A stretch of DNA of 64,000 bases from an uncultured delta proteobacterium (lineage in GTDB: Bacteria; Desulfobacterota; Desulfovibrionia; Desulfovibrionales; Desulfovibrionaceae), in the NCBI GenBank assembly GCA_903843965.1, contig CAIMRY010000008.1, forward strand, positions 62,001 through 126,000, in the 5' to 3' direction. The position numbers and the translations under genes are program-made. Position 1 is the stretch's first letter; each line of letters begins with the position of its first letter. The notes under the pieces were generated by a model, which was not told where the DNA came from, did no database searches, and saw only the letters and a program-made list of their open reading frames with translations. Shown one piece after another: positions 43,690-51,810 of the stretch.

Positions 43690-44412
43690 ATGGCCGAGCT
43701 CATCGCCACCAATCTGTCCAAGCGCTACGGCGACCGCGAGGTCGTGCGGCACATCAACGTGACCCTGCGCGACCGCGAGGTGGTGGGCCTGCTGGGCCCC
43801 AACGGCGCGGGCAAGACCACGACCTTCTACATGCTCGTGGGCGTGGTCAACCCGACCACCGGGAACGTGGTCCTGGACGGGGTGGACGTGACCGAGCAGC
43901 CCCTGCACGAACGCGCGCGCAATGGGCTGTCCTACCTGCCGCAGGAGAGCTCCATCTTCAAGAAGCTCTCGGTGCGCAAGAACCTGGACGTGATTCTGGA
44001 GAACACGCCCATGAGCCGCCCCCAGCGCGAGGCCAGGGCGCTGGAGCTCATGGAGATGTTCAACATCACCAAGCTGGCGCACCAGCCGGCCATGTTCCTC
44101 TCCGGCGGCGAGCGCAGACGCCTGGAGATCGCCCGCGCGCTCATCCTGAACCCCAAGTTCATCCTGCTCGACGAGCCCTTTGCCGGCATCGACCCCATCG
44201 CCGTCATCGACATCCAGGAGATTATCGCCGTGCTGAAGAAGATGGGCATCGGCATCCTCATCTCCGACCACAACGTGCGCGAGACTTTGAGCATCTGCGA
44301 CCGCGCCTATCTGGTGTACGAGGGCATGGTCATCCTGGAGGGCAGTCCCGCCGAGATCGTGCAGAGCAGCAAGGCCCGCAAGCTCTACCTGGGCGAGTCC
44401 TTCAGCCTCTAG
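43690..44412 (+). CDS. lptB: LPS export ABC transporter ATP-binding protein LptB
   Basis: LptB powers LPS extraction with LptFG. Walker A is GPNGAGKTTTFYMLVG (near residue 36), the signature motif LSGGERRRLEIARAL, Walker B ILLDEPFAGIDP and the H-loop SDHNVRET. At 240 aa it is the family length. It starts at the base after the lptA stop codon. lptF and lptG are not in the window. Confidence 0.97.
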   Translation: MAELIATNLSKRYGDREVVRHINVTLRDREVVGLLGPNGAGKTTTFYMLVGVVNPTTGNVVLDGVDVTEQPLHERARNGLSYLPQESSIFKKLSVRKNLDVILENTPMSRPQREARALELMEMFNITKLAHQPAMFLSGGERRRLEIARALILNPKFILLDEPFAGIDPIAVIDIQEIIAVLKKMGIGILISDHNVRETLSICDRAYLVYEGMVILEGSPAEIVQSSKARKLYLGESFSL

Positions 44413-44433
44413 CTTTTCACAAACATCCTGTAT

Positions 44434-44452
44434 TTGCGGGAACATCCCGCAA
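44434..44452 (+). terminator. Hairpin after lptB, possible terminator or processing site
   Basis: Perfect 8-bp stem TTGCGGGA / TCCCGCAA with a three-base loop, 22 bases after the lptB stop. No T-run follows. It may separate lptB from rpoN partially. Farther on, TTGCGG (44585-44590) and CAGAAT (44608-44613), 17 bases apart, could be a weak rpoN promoter. Nothing else is seen in 44413-44693. Confidence 0.4.
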
Positions 44453-44693
44453 CCCGCCGCGCTTTTCCCAGCCATGTGCACAGAATTGTGGATTTACACA
44501 GCCCGTGAAGGTTGGTACACTTTTTTCATGTGGGCCTCGCCTATTTGAAAAAGTACGTGTCCCTGAGGGGTTATCCTTTTTCCCTTGCGGATGAATGAGG
44601 CCTGTGGCAGAATAGAGATGCGCGAACTTGCGCGTGGCGTTTGGAAATATCGAATTTTTGACACGACGGATTTTGGAGGCAGCGGTTTCTCGT

Positions 44694-46139
44694 ATGGGTT
44701 TGGAGCTTCGCCAACAACTCAAGCTGACACAGCAACTGGTCATGACACCCCAGTTGCAGCAGGCAATCAAGCTTCTGCAGCTCTCGCGGCTGGAGCTGGT
44801 TGAGTCCATCCAGCAAGAGTTGATGGAGAATCCCTTTCTGGAGGAGCTGGACGCCGATGTCGTGGACACGGCCCCCAGCACCGACACCTTGGACGACTAC
44901 GAGGGCGCGCACAACACCGCCGAGAGCCAGGCCAACGAAGAAATCATGCGCAACGCCGACTGGGAGAACTACCTCGGCGAATTTTCCAGCGTCACCAAGC
45001 AGTCTCTCGGCCGCGAGCTGGAGGTGCCCGAGGAGGGCCTGTCGCTGGAGGCCCGGCTGACCAGCCGCCCCAGCCTGGAGGGCCACCTCACCTGGCAGAT
45101 GCGCCTGTCGCGCTTCAGCGCTGCGGAGCTGGAGATCGCCGATGTCATCGTCGGCAACCTGGATTCCCGGGGCTACCTGCAGGCCTCGGTGGAGGACCTC
45201 CAGACGCTGCTGCCCGGCGTTGTCAGCGCGGAGGCCGTGGAGTCCGTGATCCGGCGCATCCAGCGCCTTGACCCGGTGGGCGTGGCGGCGCGCACTGTGC
45301 AGGAGTGCCTGCTGGTGCAGATGGAGGTTCTCGGCCTCGACGACCCCATCCTCGTGTCGCTTGTGCGCGACCACCTGGAGGACCTGGAGAAGCACCGCTA
45401 CAAGCCCCTGACCAAGAAGTTCAAGATCAGCATGGAGGGCCTGAAGGAGTACCTGGACCTGATCCAGACCCTGGAGCCCATGCCCGGTGCGAACTTCTTC
45501 AGCGGGGAGCCGCAGTACGTCAGCCCGGACGTGTTCGTGTTCAAGAACGGCGAGGACTTCGTCATCGTGCTCAACGAGGACGGCATGCCGCGCCTGCAGC
45601 TGAACTCCTTCTACGTGGAGAACATCAAGGCCAAGACCTCCACCGAAAAGGATTATTTTCAGGACAAGATCCGCAGCGCCGAGTGGCTCATGAAGAGCCT
45701 GTACCAGCGCCAGCGAACCTTGTATAAGGTCATGGAGAGCATTGTCCGTTTCCAGCGCGAGTTCTTTGAAGACGGCGTGACGCGCCTACGACCGTTGATC
45801 CTCAAGGAGGTGGCTGAGGACATCGGCATGCACGAGTCCACGGTCAGCCGCATCACCACGAGCAAGTATGTGGCGACCCCGCACGGCATCTATGAGCTCA
45901 AGTTCTTTTTCAACAGCGCGCTGGACCTGGACGATGGGACACAGGTCGGCTCCGAATCGGTCAAGGCGCTCATCAAGCAGCTCATCGGGGACGAGAACGA
46001 CAAGCGTCCCTTGAGCGATGAGCAGATTGGCGAGATCCTGAAGCAGAAGCTGGAGGTGAACATCGCCCGGCGCACGGTGGCCAAGTACCGCACGGCCATG
46101 AACATCGAGTCCTCCTCCAAGCGCAAGCAGATTTTCTAA
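44694..46139 (+). CDS. rpoN: RNA polymerase sigma-54 factor
   Basis: Sigma-54 directs RNA polymerase to -24/-12 promoters that need an AAA+ activator. Region I is LRQQLKLTQQLVMTPQLQQA, the core-binding region follows, and the C-terminal RpoN box ARRTVAKYR that reads the -24 element is intact (near residue 463). The helix-turn-helix segment is DIGMHESTVSRITTSKY. ATG 44694 (MGLELRQQL) is the conserved start although GGAGG lies 14 bases upstream. Length 481 aa. The order lptB-rpoN-hpf-ptsN-rapZ is widely conserved in proteobacteria. Confidence 0.96.
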   Translation: MGLELRQQLKLTQQLVMTPQLQQAIKLLQLSRLELVESIQQELMENPFLEELDADVVDTAPSTDTLDDYEGAHNTAESQANEEIMRNADWENYLGEFSSVTKQSLGRELEVPEEGLSLEARLTSRPSLEGHLTWQMRLSRFSAAELEIADVIVGNLDSRGYLQASVEDLQTLLPGVVSAEAVESVIRRIQRLDPVGVAARTVQECLLVQMEVLGLDDPILVSLVRDHLEDLEKHRYKPLTKKFKISMEGLKEYLDLIQTLEPMPGANFFSGEPQYVSPDVFVFKNGEDFVIVLNEDGMPRLQLNSFYVENIKAKTSTEKDYFQDKIRSAEWLMKSLYQRQRTLYKVMESIVRFQREFFEDGVTRLRPLILKEVAEDIGMHESTVSRITTSKYVATPHGIYELKFFFNSALDLDDGTQVGSESVKALIKQLIGDENDKRPLSDEQIGEILKQKLEVNIARRTVAKYRTAMNIESSSKRKQIF

Positions 46140-46174
46140 ACCGGCGTCGCCCGCCACATTCCAGGAGGTTGCGA

Positions 46175-46717
46175 ATGAACATCTCTTACGCCTTCAAGAA
46201 CATTGAAGCTTCCGACCACTTGAAGGAATATGCCGCTTCCCGCTTTGAGAAGATGGGCAAGTTCATCGGCGACACCATTGAAACGGAGCTGCAGATCAAC
46301 CTGGGCGTGGACAAGTTCCGCCACCAGGCCGAGGTCATCCTAAGCGCCGACAATCTGCATATCTCGGCCTACGAAGAGTCCGAGGACATGTACTCGACCA
46401 TCGACCTGGTCTCGGAAAAGCTTGAAGCCCAGCTCAAGCGCATGCGCGAGCGCCACAAGGAGCGCCGCCGCGCCGGAACCCCGCGCAGCGCGCGCATGGA
46501 TGTCATCAGCTTCTCCGACGACACGACCGACACCACGCCCATCATCAAGGAGTCCGATCTCTTCGAGCCCAAGCCCATGAGCATCGACGAGGCCGCCATG
46601 CAACTGGCCGCCCTGAAGTACGAGTTCCTGGTCTTCCGCGACGCCGACACGGACCGCGTGAACGTGCTGTACCGCACCAAGACCGGCGACTTCGGCCTCA
46701 TCGATCCTGGAAACTAG
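46175..46717 (+). CDS. hpf: Ribosome hibernation promoting factor, long form
   Basis: HPF binds the small subunit and pairs ribosomes into inactive 100S dimers. The N-terminal S30AE domain runs from MNISYAFKNIEASDHLKEYA to about 105. The C-terminal dimerisation domain is at about 120-178 (KPMSIDEAAMQLAALKYEFL, FRDADTDRVNVLYR). The long form dimerises ribosomes without RMF. AGGAGG sits six bases before ATG 46175. Length 180 aa. Confidence 0.95.
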   Translation: MNISYAFKNIEASDHLKEYAASRFEKMGKFIGDTIETELQINLGVDKFRHQAEVILSADNLHISAYEESEDMYSTIDLVSEKLEAQLKRMRERHKERRRAGTPRSARMDVISFSDDTTDTTPIIKESDLFEPKPMSIDEAAMQLAALKYEFLVFRDADTDRVNVLYRTKTGDFGLIDPGN

Positions 46718-46719
46718 CG

Positions 46720-47169
46720 ATGCGTCTGGGCGAATACATCGACAAGGAGCTGGTGCTCCCCGCCCTCGCCTCCACGGGCAAGGCCGAGGTCCTGGGTGAA
46801 CTCACCGAGGCCCTGGCCGCCCGTCATCCTGGCGTGGACGCAGGCCTCGCCCTCGCGGTTCTTCTGGACCGCGAGGGTCTGGGCACCACCGGCATCGGCG
46901 AGGGTGTGGCCATTCCCCACGGCAAGCTCGCCTCGCTGGAGCGCATCATCCTCTGCGTGGGCCGCAGCCGTAAGGGCGTGGACTTCGAGGCCCTGGACTT
47001 CAAGCCCTGCACCATCTTCTTTCTTGTCCTGGCGCCGGAGCAGATGACCGGCATCCACCTGCGCATCCTGGCGCACATCTCGCGCCTCTTGAAAGACGAG
47101 CATTTCCGCAAGGAGTTTTTCGAGGCCAAAGACCGCGATGCGCTGTTCGCATTGCTGCAAGGCTACTAG
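46720..47169 (+). CDS. ptsN: PTS EIIA-Ntr-like protein
   Basis: This 149-residue protein is a fructose-type EIIA domain. The phosphorylated His is in GIGEGVAIPHGKLASL (near residue 67). In many proteobacteria PtsN is the end of a regulatory phosphorelay (EI-Ntr, NPr, PtsN) that tunes potassium, nitrogen and envelope responses rather than sugar uptake. It starts three bases after hpf and precedes rapZ, the standard arrangement. Confidence 0.93.
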   Translation: MRLGEYIDKELVLPALASTGKAEVLGELTEALAARHPGVDAGLALAVLLDREGLGTTGIGEGVAIPHGKLASLERIILCVGRSRKGVDFEALDFKPCTIFFLVLAPEQMTGIHLRILAHISRLLKDEHFRKEFFEAKDRDALFALLQGY

Positions 47170-47181
47170 CCGGGTGCCGCC

Positions 47182-48063
47182 ATGATCAAGCCCGAAGCCT
47201 TTTCCGTGGTCGTGGTGACCGGTTTGTCCGGCTCCGGCAAGAGCACGGCCTTGAACGTCTTCGAGGACCTCGGCTACTTCTGCGTGGACGGGCTGCCAGT
47301 GGCCTTGCTGCCCAAGCTGGTGTCCCTGTTCCTGGACAAGGACTCCCAGCACTGCGGGCTGGCCCTGGGCATGGACTTGCGCCAGCACGACTTCCTGGAC
47401 CAGTGGAACGACGCCCTGCGTGAGCTGTCGGCCAGGGGCGTGTTCGTGCGCGTGCTCTTTGTGGAGGCCAAGGACGCCTCGCTCATGCGCCGCTACGCCA
47501 CCACGCGGCGTCCGCATCCGCTGGAGTGCGACAGCCTCGGCCTGGAGCAGGCCCTGACCAGGGAGCGCTCCATGCTCGCGCCCCTGCGCAAGGACGCCGA
47601 GCTGGTCATCGACACCAGCGAATACTCCATCCACGACCTGCGGCGCATGATCCAGGAGCGCTTCGTCGCGACCCTGACCCCGGGCCAGGGCATGCGCGTT
47701 CATGTCTTGTCCTTTGGCTTCAAGTACGGCGTGCCGACCGAGGCTGACCTCGTCTTTGACCTGCGCTTTCTGCCCAATCCGTACTTTGTGCCGGAACTGC
47801 GGCCCCTGTCCGGCAAGGACCAGGCCGTGGCCGACTACGTGTACAAGGCCGAGCCTGGGCTGACCTTTCAGAACAAGCTGCAGGAGTTTCTGCTCTATCT
47901 TTTGCCGCTGTATGCCGCAGAGGGGCGCTACCGCATCACCCTGGCCGTGGGTTGCACCGGGGGCCGCCACCGTTCCGTGGCCATGGCCGAGCACCTGTTC
48001 GCCACCCTGCGCGACAGCGGCTATTCCGTAACACTTGAGCACCGGCACTTTGATCTCGGCTGA
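47182..48063 (+). CDS. rapZ: RNase adapter protein RapZ (YvcJ family)
   Basis: RapZ is a nucleotide-binding protein. Walker A is VVTGLSGSGKSTALNVFEDL at residue 9 on. The C-terminal domain has the conserved GCTGGRHRSVAMAEHL. In enterobacteria it guides RNase E to GlmZ and thereby controls glucosamine-6-phosphate synthase; whether that holds here is unknown. Other members hydrolyse GTP. At 293 aa it is normal. It stands between ptsN and the mannose-type PTS genes. Confidence 0.94.
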   Translation: MIKPEAFSVVVVTGLSGSGKSTALNVFEDLGYFCVDGLPVALLPKLVSLFLDKDSQHCGLALGMDLRQHDFLDQWNDALRELSARGVFVRVLFVEAKDASLMRRYATTRRPHPLECDSLGLEQALTRERSMLAPLRKDAELVIDTSEYSIHDLRRMIQERFVATLTPGQGMRVHVLSFGFKYGVPTEADLVFDLRFLPNPYFVPELRPLSGKDQAVADYVYKAEPGLTFQNKLQEFLLYLLPLYAAEGRYRITLAVGCTGGRHRSVAMAEHLFATLRDSGYSVTLEHRHFDLG

Positions 48064-48117
48064 CCGGGGAGTGCCAGAACCAGGCGCGGCGCAGTGCCGC
48101 GCACGCCAGGCGAGGCC

Positions 48118-48564
48118 ATGACGGAGAATTCGGAAACACAGACCCCGGTCCAGCAGGTGGGCGTGCTCGTGGTCACCCACGGCGAGTTCGGCTCCGCCCT
48201 GCTGGACGCCGCACAAATGATCCTGGGGCCCCTTGTCGGCGCTGCCGCCGTGAGCGTCCAGGTGTCCAAGGGCGTGGAGGAGATCCTGGTCGCCTTGAAG
48301 GCCGGGGTCTCCAGCCTGGACAGCGGCCTGGGCGTCATCGTGCTCACGGATCTTTTCGGCGGCACGCCCACGACCCTGAGCCTCTCGCTGTTGAAAAGCG
48401 GCAACCTGGAGGTTGTGTCCGGGGTGAATCTGCCCATGCTGATCAAGGTTCTGCAATGCCGCCAGATGAAGCTGCCGGAGCTTGCCTCCCAGGCGAGGTC
48501 GGCCGGGCAGGACGGCATCAAGGTGCCGGGCGAGATGTTGCGCAAGAAGCCCGCCGGGAGCTGA
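48118..48564 (+). CDS. Mannose-type PTS EIIA component
   Basis: The 148-residue protein is a mannose-family EIIA domain. The phosphorylated His is in VLVVTHGEFGSALLDAA (near residue 23) and the dimer segment is VIVLTDLFGGTPTTLS. I use ATG 48118, preceded by GCGAGG. It receives phosphate from HPr and gives it to the EIIB encoded four bases downstream. HPr and EI are not in the window. Confidence 0.92.
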   Translation: MTENSETQTPVQQVGVLVVTHGEFGSALLDAAQMILGPLVGAAAVSVQVSKGVEEILVALKAGVSSLDSGLGVIVLTDLFGGTPTTLSLSLLKSGNLEVVSGVNLPMLIKVLQCRQMKLPELASQARSAGQDGIKVPGEMLRKKPAGS

Positions 48565-48568
48565 CGCC

Positions 48569-49030
48569 ATGTTCTGGGTACGCGTCGACAACAGACTGAT
48601 CCACGGCCAGGTGGTGGAGGCGTGGGTGCCCCACATCGGGGCGCGCAGCATCATCGTGGGCAACGACGACCTGGCCAAGGACGAGCTGCAGCAGGAGATC
48701 ATGTCCCTGGCCATCCCCCGGGCCGTGGACAGCGCTTTTCTGTCCATCGACCAGCTGGTGCGCGACCCGCGCATGACCGGCGCCTCCCGCGAGGCCACGC
48801 TGCTTCTCTTCTCCTCCTGCCTGGACGTGCGCCGGGCCGTGGAAAAGGGCCTGCACCTGGATGTGCTGAACGTGGGCAACCTGCACTACGCCAATGGCAA
48901 GCGCCAGTTCTCGCCCAGCGTGTCCCTCGGCCCGGACGACGAGTCCTGCCTGCGCTACCTCATGGGCCAGGGCGTGGAGCTGGATTTTCGCTGCGTTCCA
49001 AACGACCCAGCGCATGTGAGGTTCGCATGA
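48569..49030 (+). CDS. Mannose-type PTS EIIB component
   Basis: The 153-residue protein is a mannose/sorbose-type EIIB. The phosphorylated His is in VDNRLIHGQVVEAWVPHIGA (near residue 12). The segment VLNVGNLHYANGKRQFSPSV is typical of the family. It overlaps the EIIC gene by four bases. With EIIC damaged and no EIID adjacent, its phosphate may be used for regulation instead of transport, which is inference. Confidence 0.92.
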   Translation: MFWVRVDNRLIHGQVVEAWVPHIGARSIIVGNDDLAKDELQQEIMSLAIPRAVDSAFLSIDQLVRDPRMTGASREATLLLFSSCLDVRRAVEKGLHLDVLNVGNLHYANGKRQFSPSVSLGPDDESCLRYLMGQGVELDFRCVPNDPAHVRFA

Positions 49031-49733
49031 TGGTTGACCTGCAGCTGACCGGACCGGCGTGGTTTGCCGCAGTCGGTTTTTTTTTGCCCTGTTCGCCCTG
49101 TGCAGGTTCTCCGTCAGCCTGGGGCTCATTGAGCGGCCCCTGGTCATCGGCCTGTGCTGGGGCCTGGTCTTCGGCAACCTGAATTCCTGCCTGTACATCG
49201 CCATCTTCTACGAGCTGCTCTGGCTCGACTTCATCCCGGTCGGCACCTTCATCCCGCCGCACATGACCGCAGCCGCCTTCACCGGGCTGGCCCTGGCCAC
49301 GTACTTCGGGCTGGACTCGCCTCCGCTGGTGTTCCTGGCCCTGGTCTTCGGCCTGCCCATGGCCTGGCTGGGGGCCAAGCTGGACCGCAACCTGCGCGAC
49401 CGCCTGAACCGCTCCTACAGCAGGGTTCTGCACTGGGTGCGCAGGCCTGCGGGCGACGACGTGCCGGGCAAGCTCATCCTGCGCACCCTTTTGGGCAAGC
49501 TGCTGGTGTCCTGGCTGTTCTTCCTGGTCGGCGCCGGGGTGCTGGCCGTGCTTCTGCAATTCACCTTGAACCAGTATTCCCTGTTCCTGCTCGACCTTGA
49601 TCTTTCCTGGAGCCAGTTTCTCATCGCCGCCAGCCTGGGCGGGCTGTTGTCCCTGCGACTGCGCAGCCTGTACCTTTCCGTGGGCGTGGGGGCCGTGGCG
49701 CTCGGATTTTTCCGGCTCGCTGGCATCTTCTAG
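49027..49733 (+). CDS. Mannose-type PTS EIIC component, frame interrupted at a T9 run
   Basis: From ATG 49027, overlapping the EIIB stop (ATGA), the product begins MMVDLQLTGPAWFAAVGFF. At the nine T residues 49077-49085 it runs into a different frame and stops at about 49183. The real continuation FALFALCRFSVSLGLIERPL lies one frame over and stays open to 49733 (IIC segments GLCWGLVFGNLNSCLYIAI, PVGTFIPPHMTAAAFTG). One extra T, or loss of two, restores a normal EIIC of about 235 aa with several membrane spans. The cause may be a sequencing error, a real mutation, or slippage by polymerase or ribosome. A downstream GTG (49059) could also start the second part. Confidence 0.8.
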
Positions 49734-49734
49734 C

Positions 49735-49763
49735 TTGGCAAAGCCGGTTCTTTGTGATAAATG
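49735..49763 (+). promoter_or_regulatory. Candidate promoter for ppaC
   Basis: TTGGCA (49735-49740, five of six) is followed after 17 bases by TAAATG (49758-49763, weak). It lies about 65 bases upstream of ppaC in a gap that follows the PTS cluster. Confidence 0.4.
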
Positions 49764-49827
49764 GAACAATCGTCCAATCGGAAAGGACAATTCCAGGCAA
49801 TACCAATATTTTAGAGGAGGACTTTTC

Positions 49828-50751
49828 ATGGCTATCACCGTTGTTGGTCACAAAAATCCCGATGCCGACTCCATCACCGCTGCCATCGCCGTCGCCGACC
49901 TGCTGAGCAAGCGCGGCATGGAAGCCACCCCGGTCATCCAGGGCCCCGCCACCCCGGACGCCGCCTTCGTGCTCAAGACCTTCGGCCTGGCCACCCCGGC
50001 CATCGAGACCGACGCCACCGGCAAGGACATCGCCCTGGTCGACCACTCCGACCTGGCCCAGTCCATGGACAACCTGGACAAGGCCAAGGTCCTGTTCGTC
50101 GTTGACCACCACAAGCTGGGCGACGTGACCACCCCCAACCCGCTGGAGATGTGGGTTTGGCCCGTGGGCTGCTCCGGCACCGTGATCAAGGCCATGTACG
50201 AGTTCTACGGCATCGAGATCCCCAAGGGCATCGCCGGCGCGCTCATGCTCGCCATCCTGAACGACACCGTGCTGTTCAAGTCCCCCACCTGCACCGACGC
50301 CGACAAGAAGGCCGTCGAGGGTCTGGCCAAGCTGGCCGGCGTGGCCGACTTCAAGGCCCTGGGCATGGACATGCTGAAGATCAAGGGTTCCGTCGAGGGC
50401 ATCCCGGCCGTTGACCTGATGAACCGCGACTACAAGGACTTCAACATGGGCGGCAAGAAGGTCGGCATCGGCCAGGTCGAGGTTCTGGACCTTGGCCTGC
50501 TCGACAAGATCAAGCCCGCTCTGGTTGAAGAGTGCAAGAAGCTCCAGAAGGACGGCCGCCACACCGTGCTGCTGCTGTTGACCGACATCATGAAGGAAGG
50601 CTCTGAGATCCTCGTGGTCTCCTCCGACGCCTCCCTGGTCGAGAAGGCCTTCGGCGGCAAGGTCGGCGGCGCGCTGAACTCCATGTGGGTCGAAGGCTGC
50701 ATGAGCCGCAAGAAGCAGGTCGTTCCGCCCATGGAAAAGGCCTTCGCCTAA
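49828..50751 (+). CDS. ppaC: Manganese-dependent inorganic pyrophosphatase
   Basis: This family II (DHH) pyrophosphatase hydrolyses PPi. In sulfate reducers that pulls sulfate activation by ATP sulfurylase forward. Metal motifs are VGHKNPDADSITAAIA, LVDHSDLAQS and FVVDHHKLGDV, with the C-terminal DHHA2 end SRKKQVVPPM. There are no CBS or DRTGG inserts. GAGGAGGA precedes ATG 49828. At 307 aa it is the compact form. Codon use is strongly biased to GCC, AAG and GAC, as expected of a highly expressed gene. Confidence 0.96.
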   Translation: MAITVVGHKNPDADSITAAIAVADLLSKRGMEATPVIQGPATPDAAFVLKTFGLATPAIETDATGKDIALVDHSDLAQSMDNLDKAKVLFVVDHHKLGDVTTPNPLEMWVWPVGCSGTVIKAMYEFYGIEIPKGIAGALMLAILNDTVLFKSPTCTDADKKAVEGLAKLAGVADFKALGMDMLKIKGSVEGIPAVDLMNRDYKDFNMGGKKVGIGQVEVLDLGLLDKIKPALVEECKKLQKDGRHTVLLLLTDIMKEGSEILVVSSDASLVEKAFGGKVGGALNSMWVEGCMSRKKQVVPPMEKAFA

Positions 50752-50783
50752 CCTAAGCGCTGACCAGCTGATTGGATCATTCG

Positions 50784-50814
50784 GGCGGGCTCCTGCGGGG
50801 GTCCGCCTTTTTTT
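50784..50814 (+). terminator. Rho-independent terminator of ppaC
   Basis: Stem GGCGGG / TCCGCC (50784-50789 with 50802-50807) followed by seven T residues, about 30 bases after the ppaC stop. Confidence 0.8.
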
Positions 50815-50839
50815 GCGTCTTCTGTTTGCCTGCGCCACG

Positions 50840-50878
50840 AAAAACGCCCCGGCAAGCGCATTGGCTGCCGGGGCGTTT
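50840..50878 (-). terminator. Rho-independent terminator of dapA
   Basis: Perfect 13-bp stem AAACGCCCCGGCA / TGCCGGGGCGTTT (50842-50854 with 50866-50878). On the minus strand it runs into TTTTT. It lies 20 bases past the dapA stop and could also catch plus-strand read-through. Confidence 0.9.
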
Positions 50879-50897
50879 CGAGTCGAAGGAATTTCGC

Positions 50898-51776
50898 CTA
50901 GATCAGGCCGCTCTGCTTCAACGCATCCTTGAGCTTGGCCAAGTTGGCGGGCTCCATGGGCACCAGGGGCAGCCGGAACTCCGGGCCCATCTTGCCCATG
51001 AGCGACAGCGCGGTCTTCACGGGGATGGGGTTGACCTCCAGGAACATGGCCCGGTTCACCGGGCTCAGCTCCATGTGCAGGGCCTGGGCCCGGGCCGTGT
51101 CGCGTTTGAAGAAGGCGTCGATCATGCCGGACATCTTGGCGGGCATGACGTTGGAGGTCACCGAGATGGTGCCGCAGCCGCCCACGGAGAGCAGGGGCAG
51201 CACCGTGAAGTCGTCGCCGGACAGGACGATGAAGTCCGGGCCCAGCAGCTCCACGACCTCGGAGCCCTGCCGGGCGTCGCCCGTGGCCTCCTTGCAGCCG
51301 ATGACCTCGGGAACCTCGCGCACGATGCGGGCGATGGTCTTGGGCAGCACGTTCTGGCCGGTGCGGCCGGGCACGTTGTACAGAATGATGGGCATGGGCG
51401 CCTTGGCGGCGATGGCCTTGAAGTGCGCCACCAGGCCGTCAGGGGAAGGCTTGTTGTAGTAGGGGGTGATGATGAGCGCGGCGTCGGCCCCGGCCTTTTT
51501 GGCCATGGCGGTCAGCTCGATGGCTTCCATGGTGTTGTTGGACCCGGCCCCGGCAATGACCGGAACCCGCCCCTTGACCTGATCGACACAGATGCGGATG
51601 ACCTGGCCCTGCTCCGCGTGGGAAAGGGTGGCGGCCTCGCCGGTGGTGCCGCAGGGCACGACACCGTTGATGCCCTGTTCGATCTGCCATTCGATGAAGG
51701 CTCTGTAAGCCTCCTCGTCCACGGCGCCGTTCTTGAACGGCGTCACCAGTGCGGTAAACGCGCCGCGCAGCTGCAT
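50898..51776 (-). CDS. dapA: 4-hydroxy-tetrahydrodipicolinate synthase
   Basis: DapA condenses pyruvate with aspartate semialdehyde, the first committed step to lysine and diaminopimelate. It has the substrate loop VVPCGTTGEAATL, the tyrosine segment IILYNVPGRTGQN and the Schiff-base Lys in VIGCKEATGDARQG (near residue 161). At 292 aa it is the usual length. GAGGAGGA (complement of 51781-51788) precedes the ATG. It lies downstream of the selenoprotein gene with a hairpin between them. Confidence 0.96.
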   Translation of the reverse strand: MQLRGAFTALVTPFKNGAVDEEAYRAFIEWQIEQGINGVVPCGTTGEAATLSHAEQGQVIRICVDQVKGRVPVIAGAGSNNTMEAIELTAMAKKAGADAALIITPYYNKPSPDGLVAHFKAIAAKAPMPIILYNVPGRTGQNVLPKTIARIVREVPEVIGCKEATGDARQGSEVVELLGPDFIVLSGDDFTVLPLLSVGGCGTISVTSNVMPAKMSGMIDAFFKRDTARAQALHMELSPVNRAMFLEVNPIPVKTALSLMGKMGPEFRLPLVPMEPANLAKLKDALKQSGLI

Positions 51777-51787
51777 TTCATCCTCCT

Positions 51788-51809
51788 CTGGCCGATTTTC
51801 CGCGGCCAG
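51788..51809 (-). terminator. Hairpin between selenoprotein gene and dapA
   Basis: Perfect 7-bp stem CTGGCCG / CGGCCAG with an 8-base loop, directly after the stop codon at 51811 and next to the dapA ribosome site. There is no clear T-run, so it may slow or partly end transcription, or occlude the dapA site. Confidence 0.4.
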
Positions 51810-51810
51810 G

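Noticed and set aside
44598-44620. Sigma-54 promoter before rpoN (TGGCAG ... GATGC)
   Set aside because: The GG and GC dinucleotides are 12 bases apart instead of the required 10.
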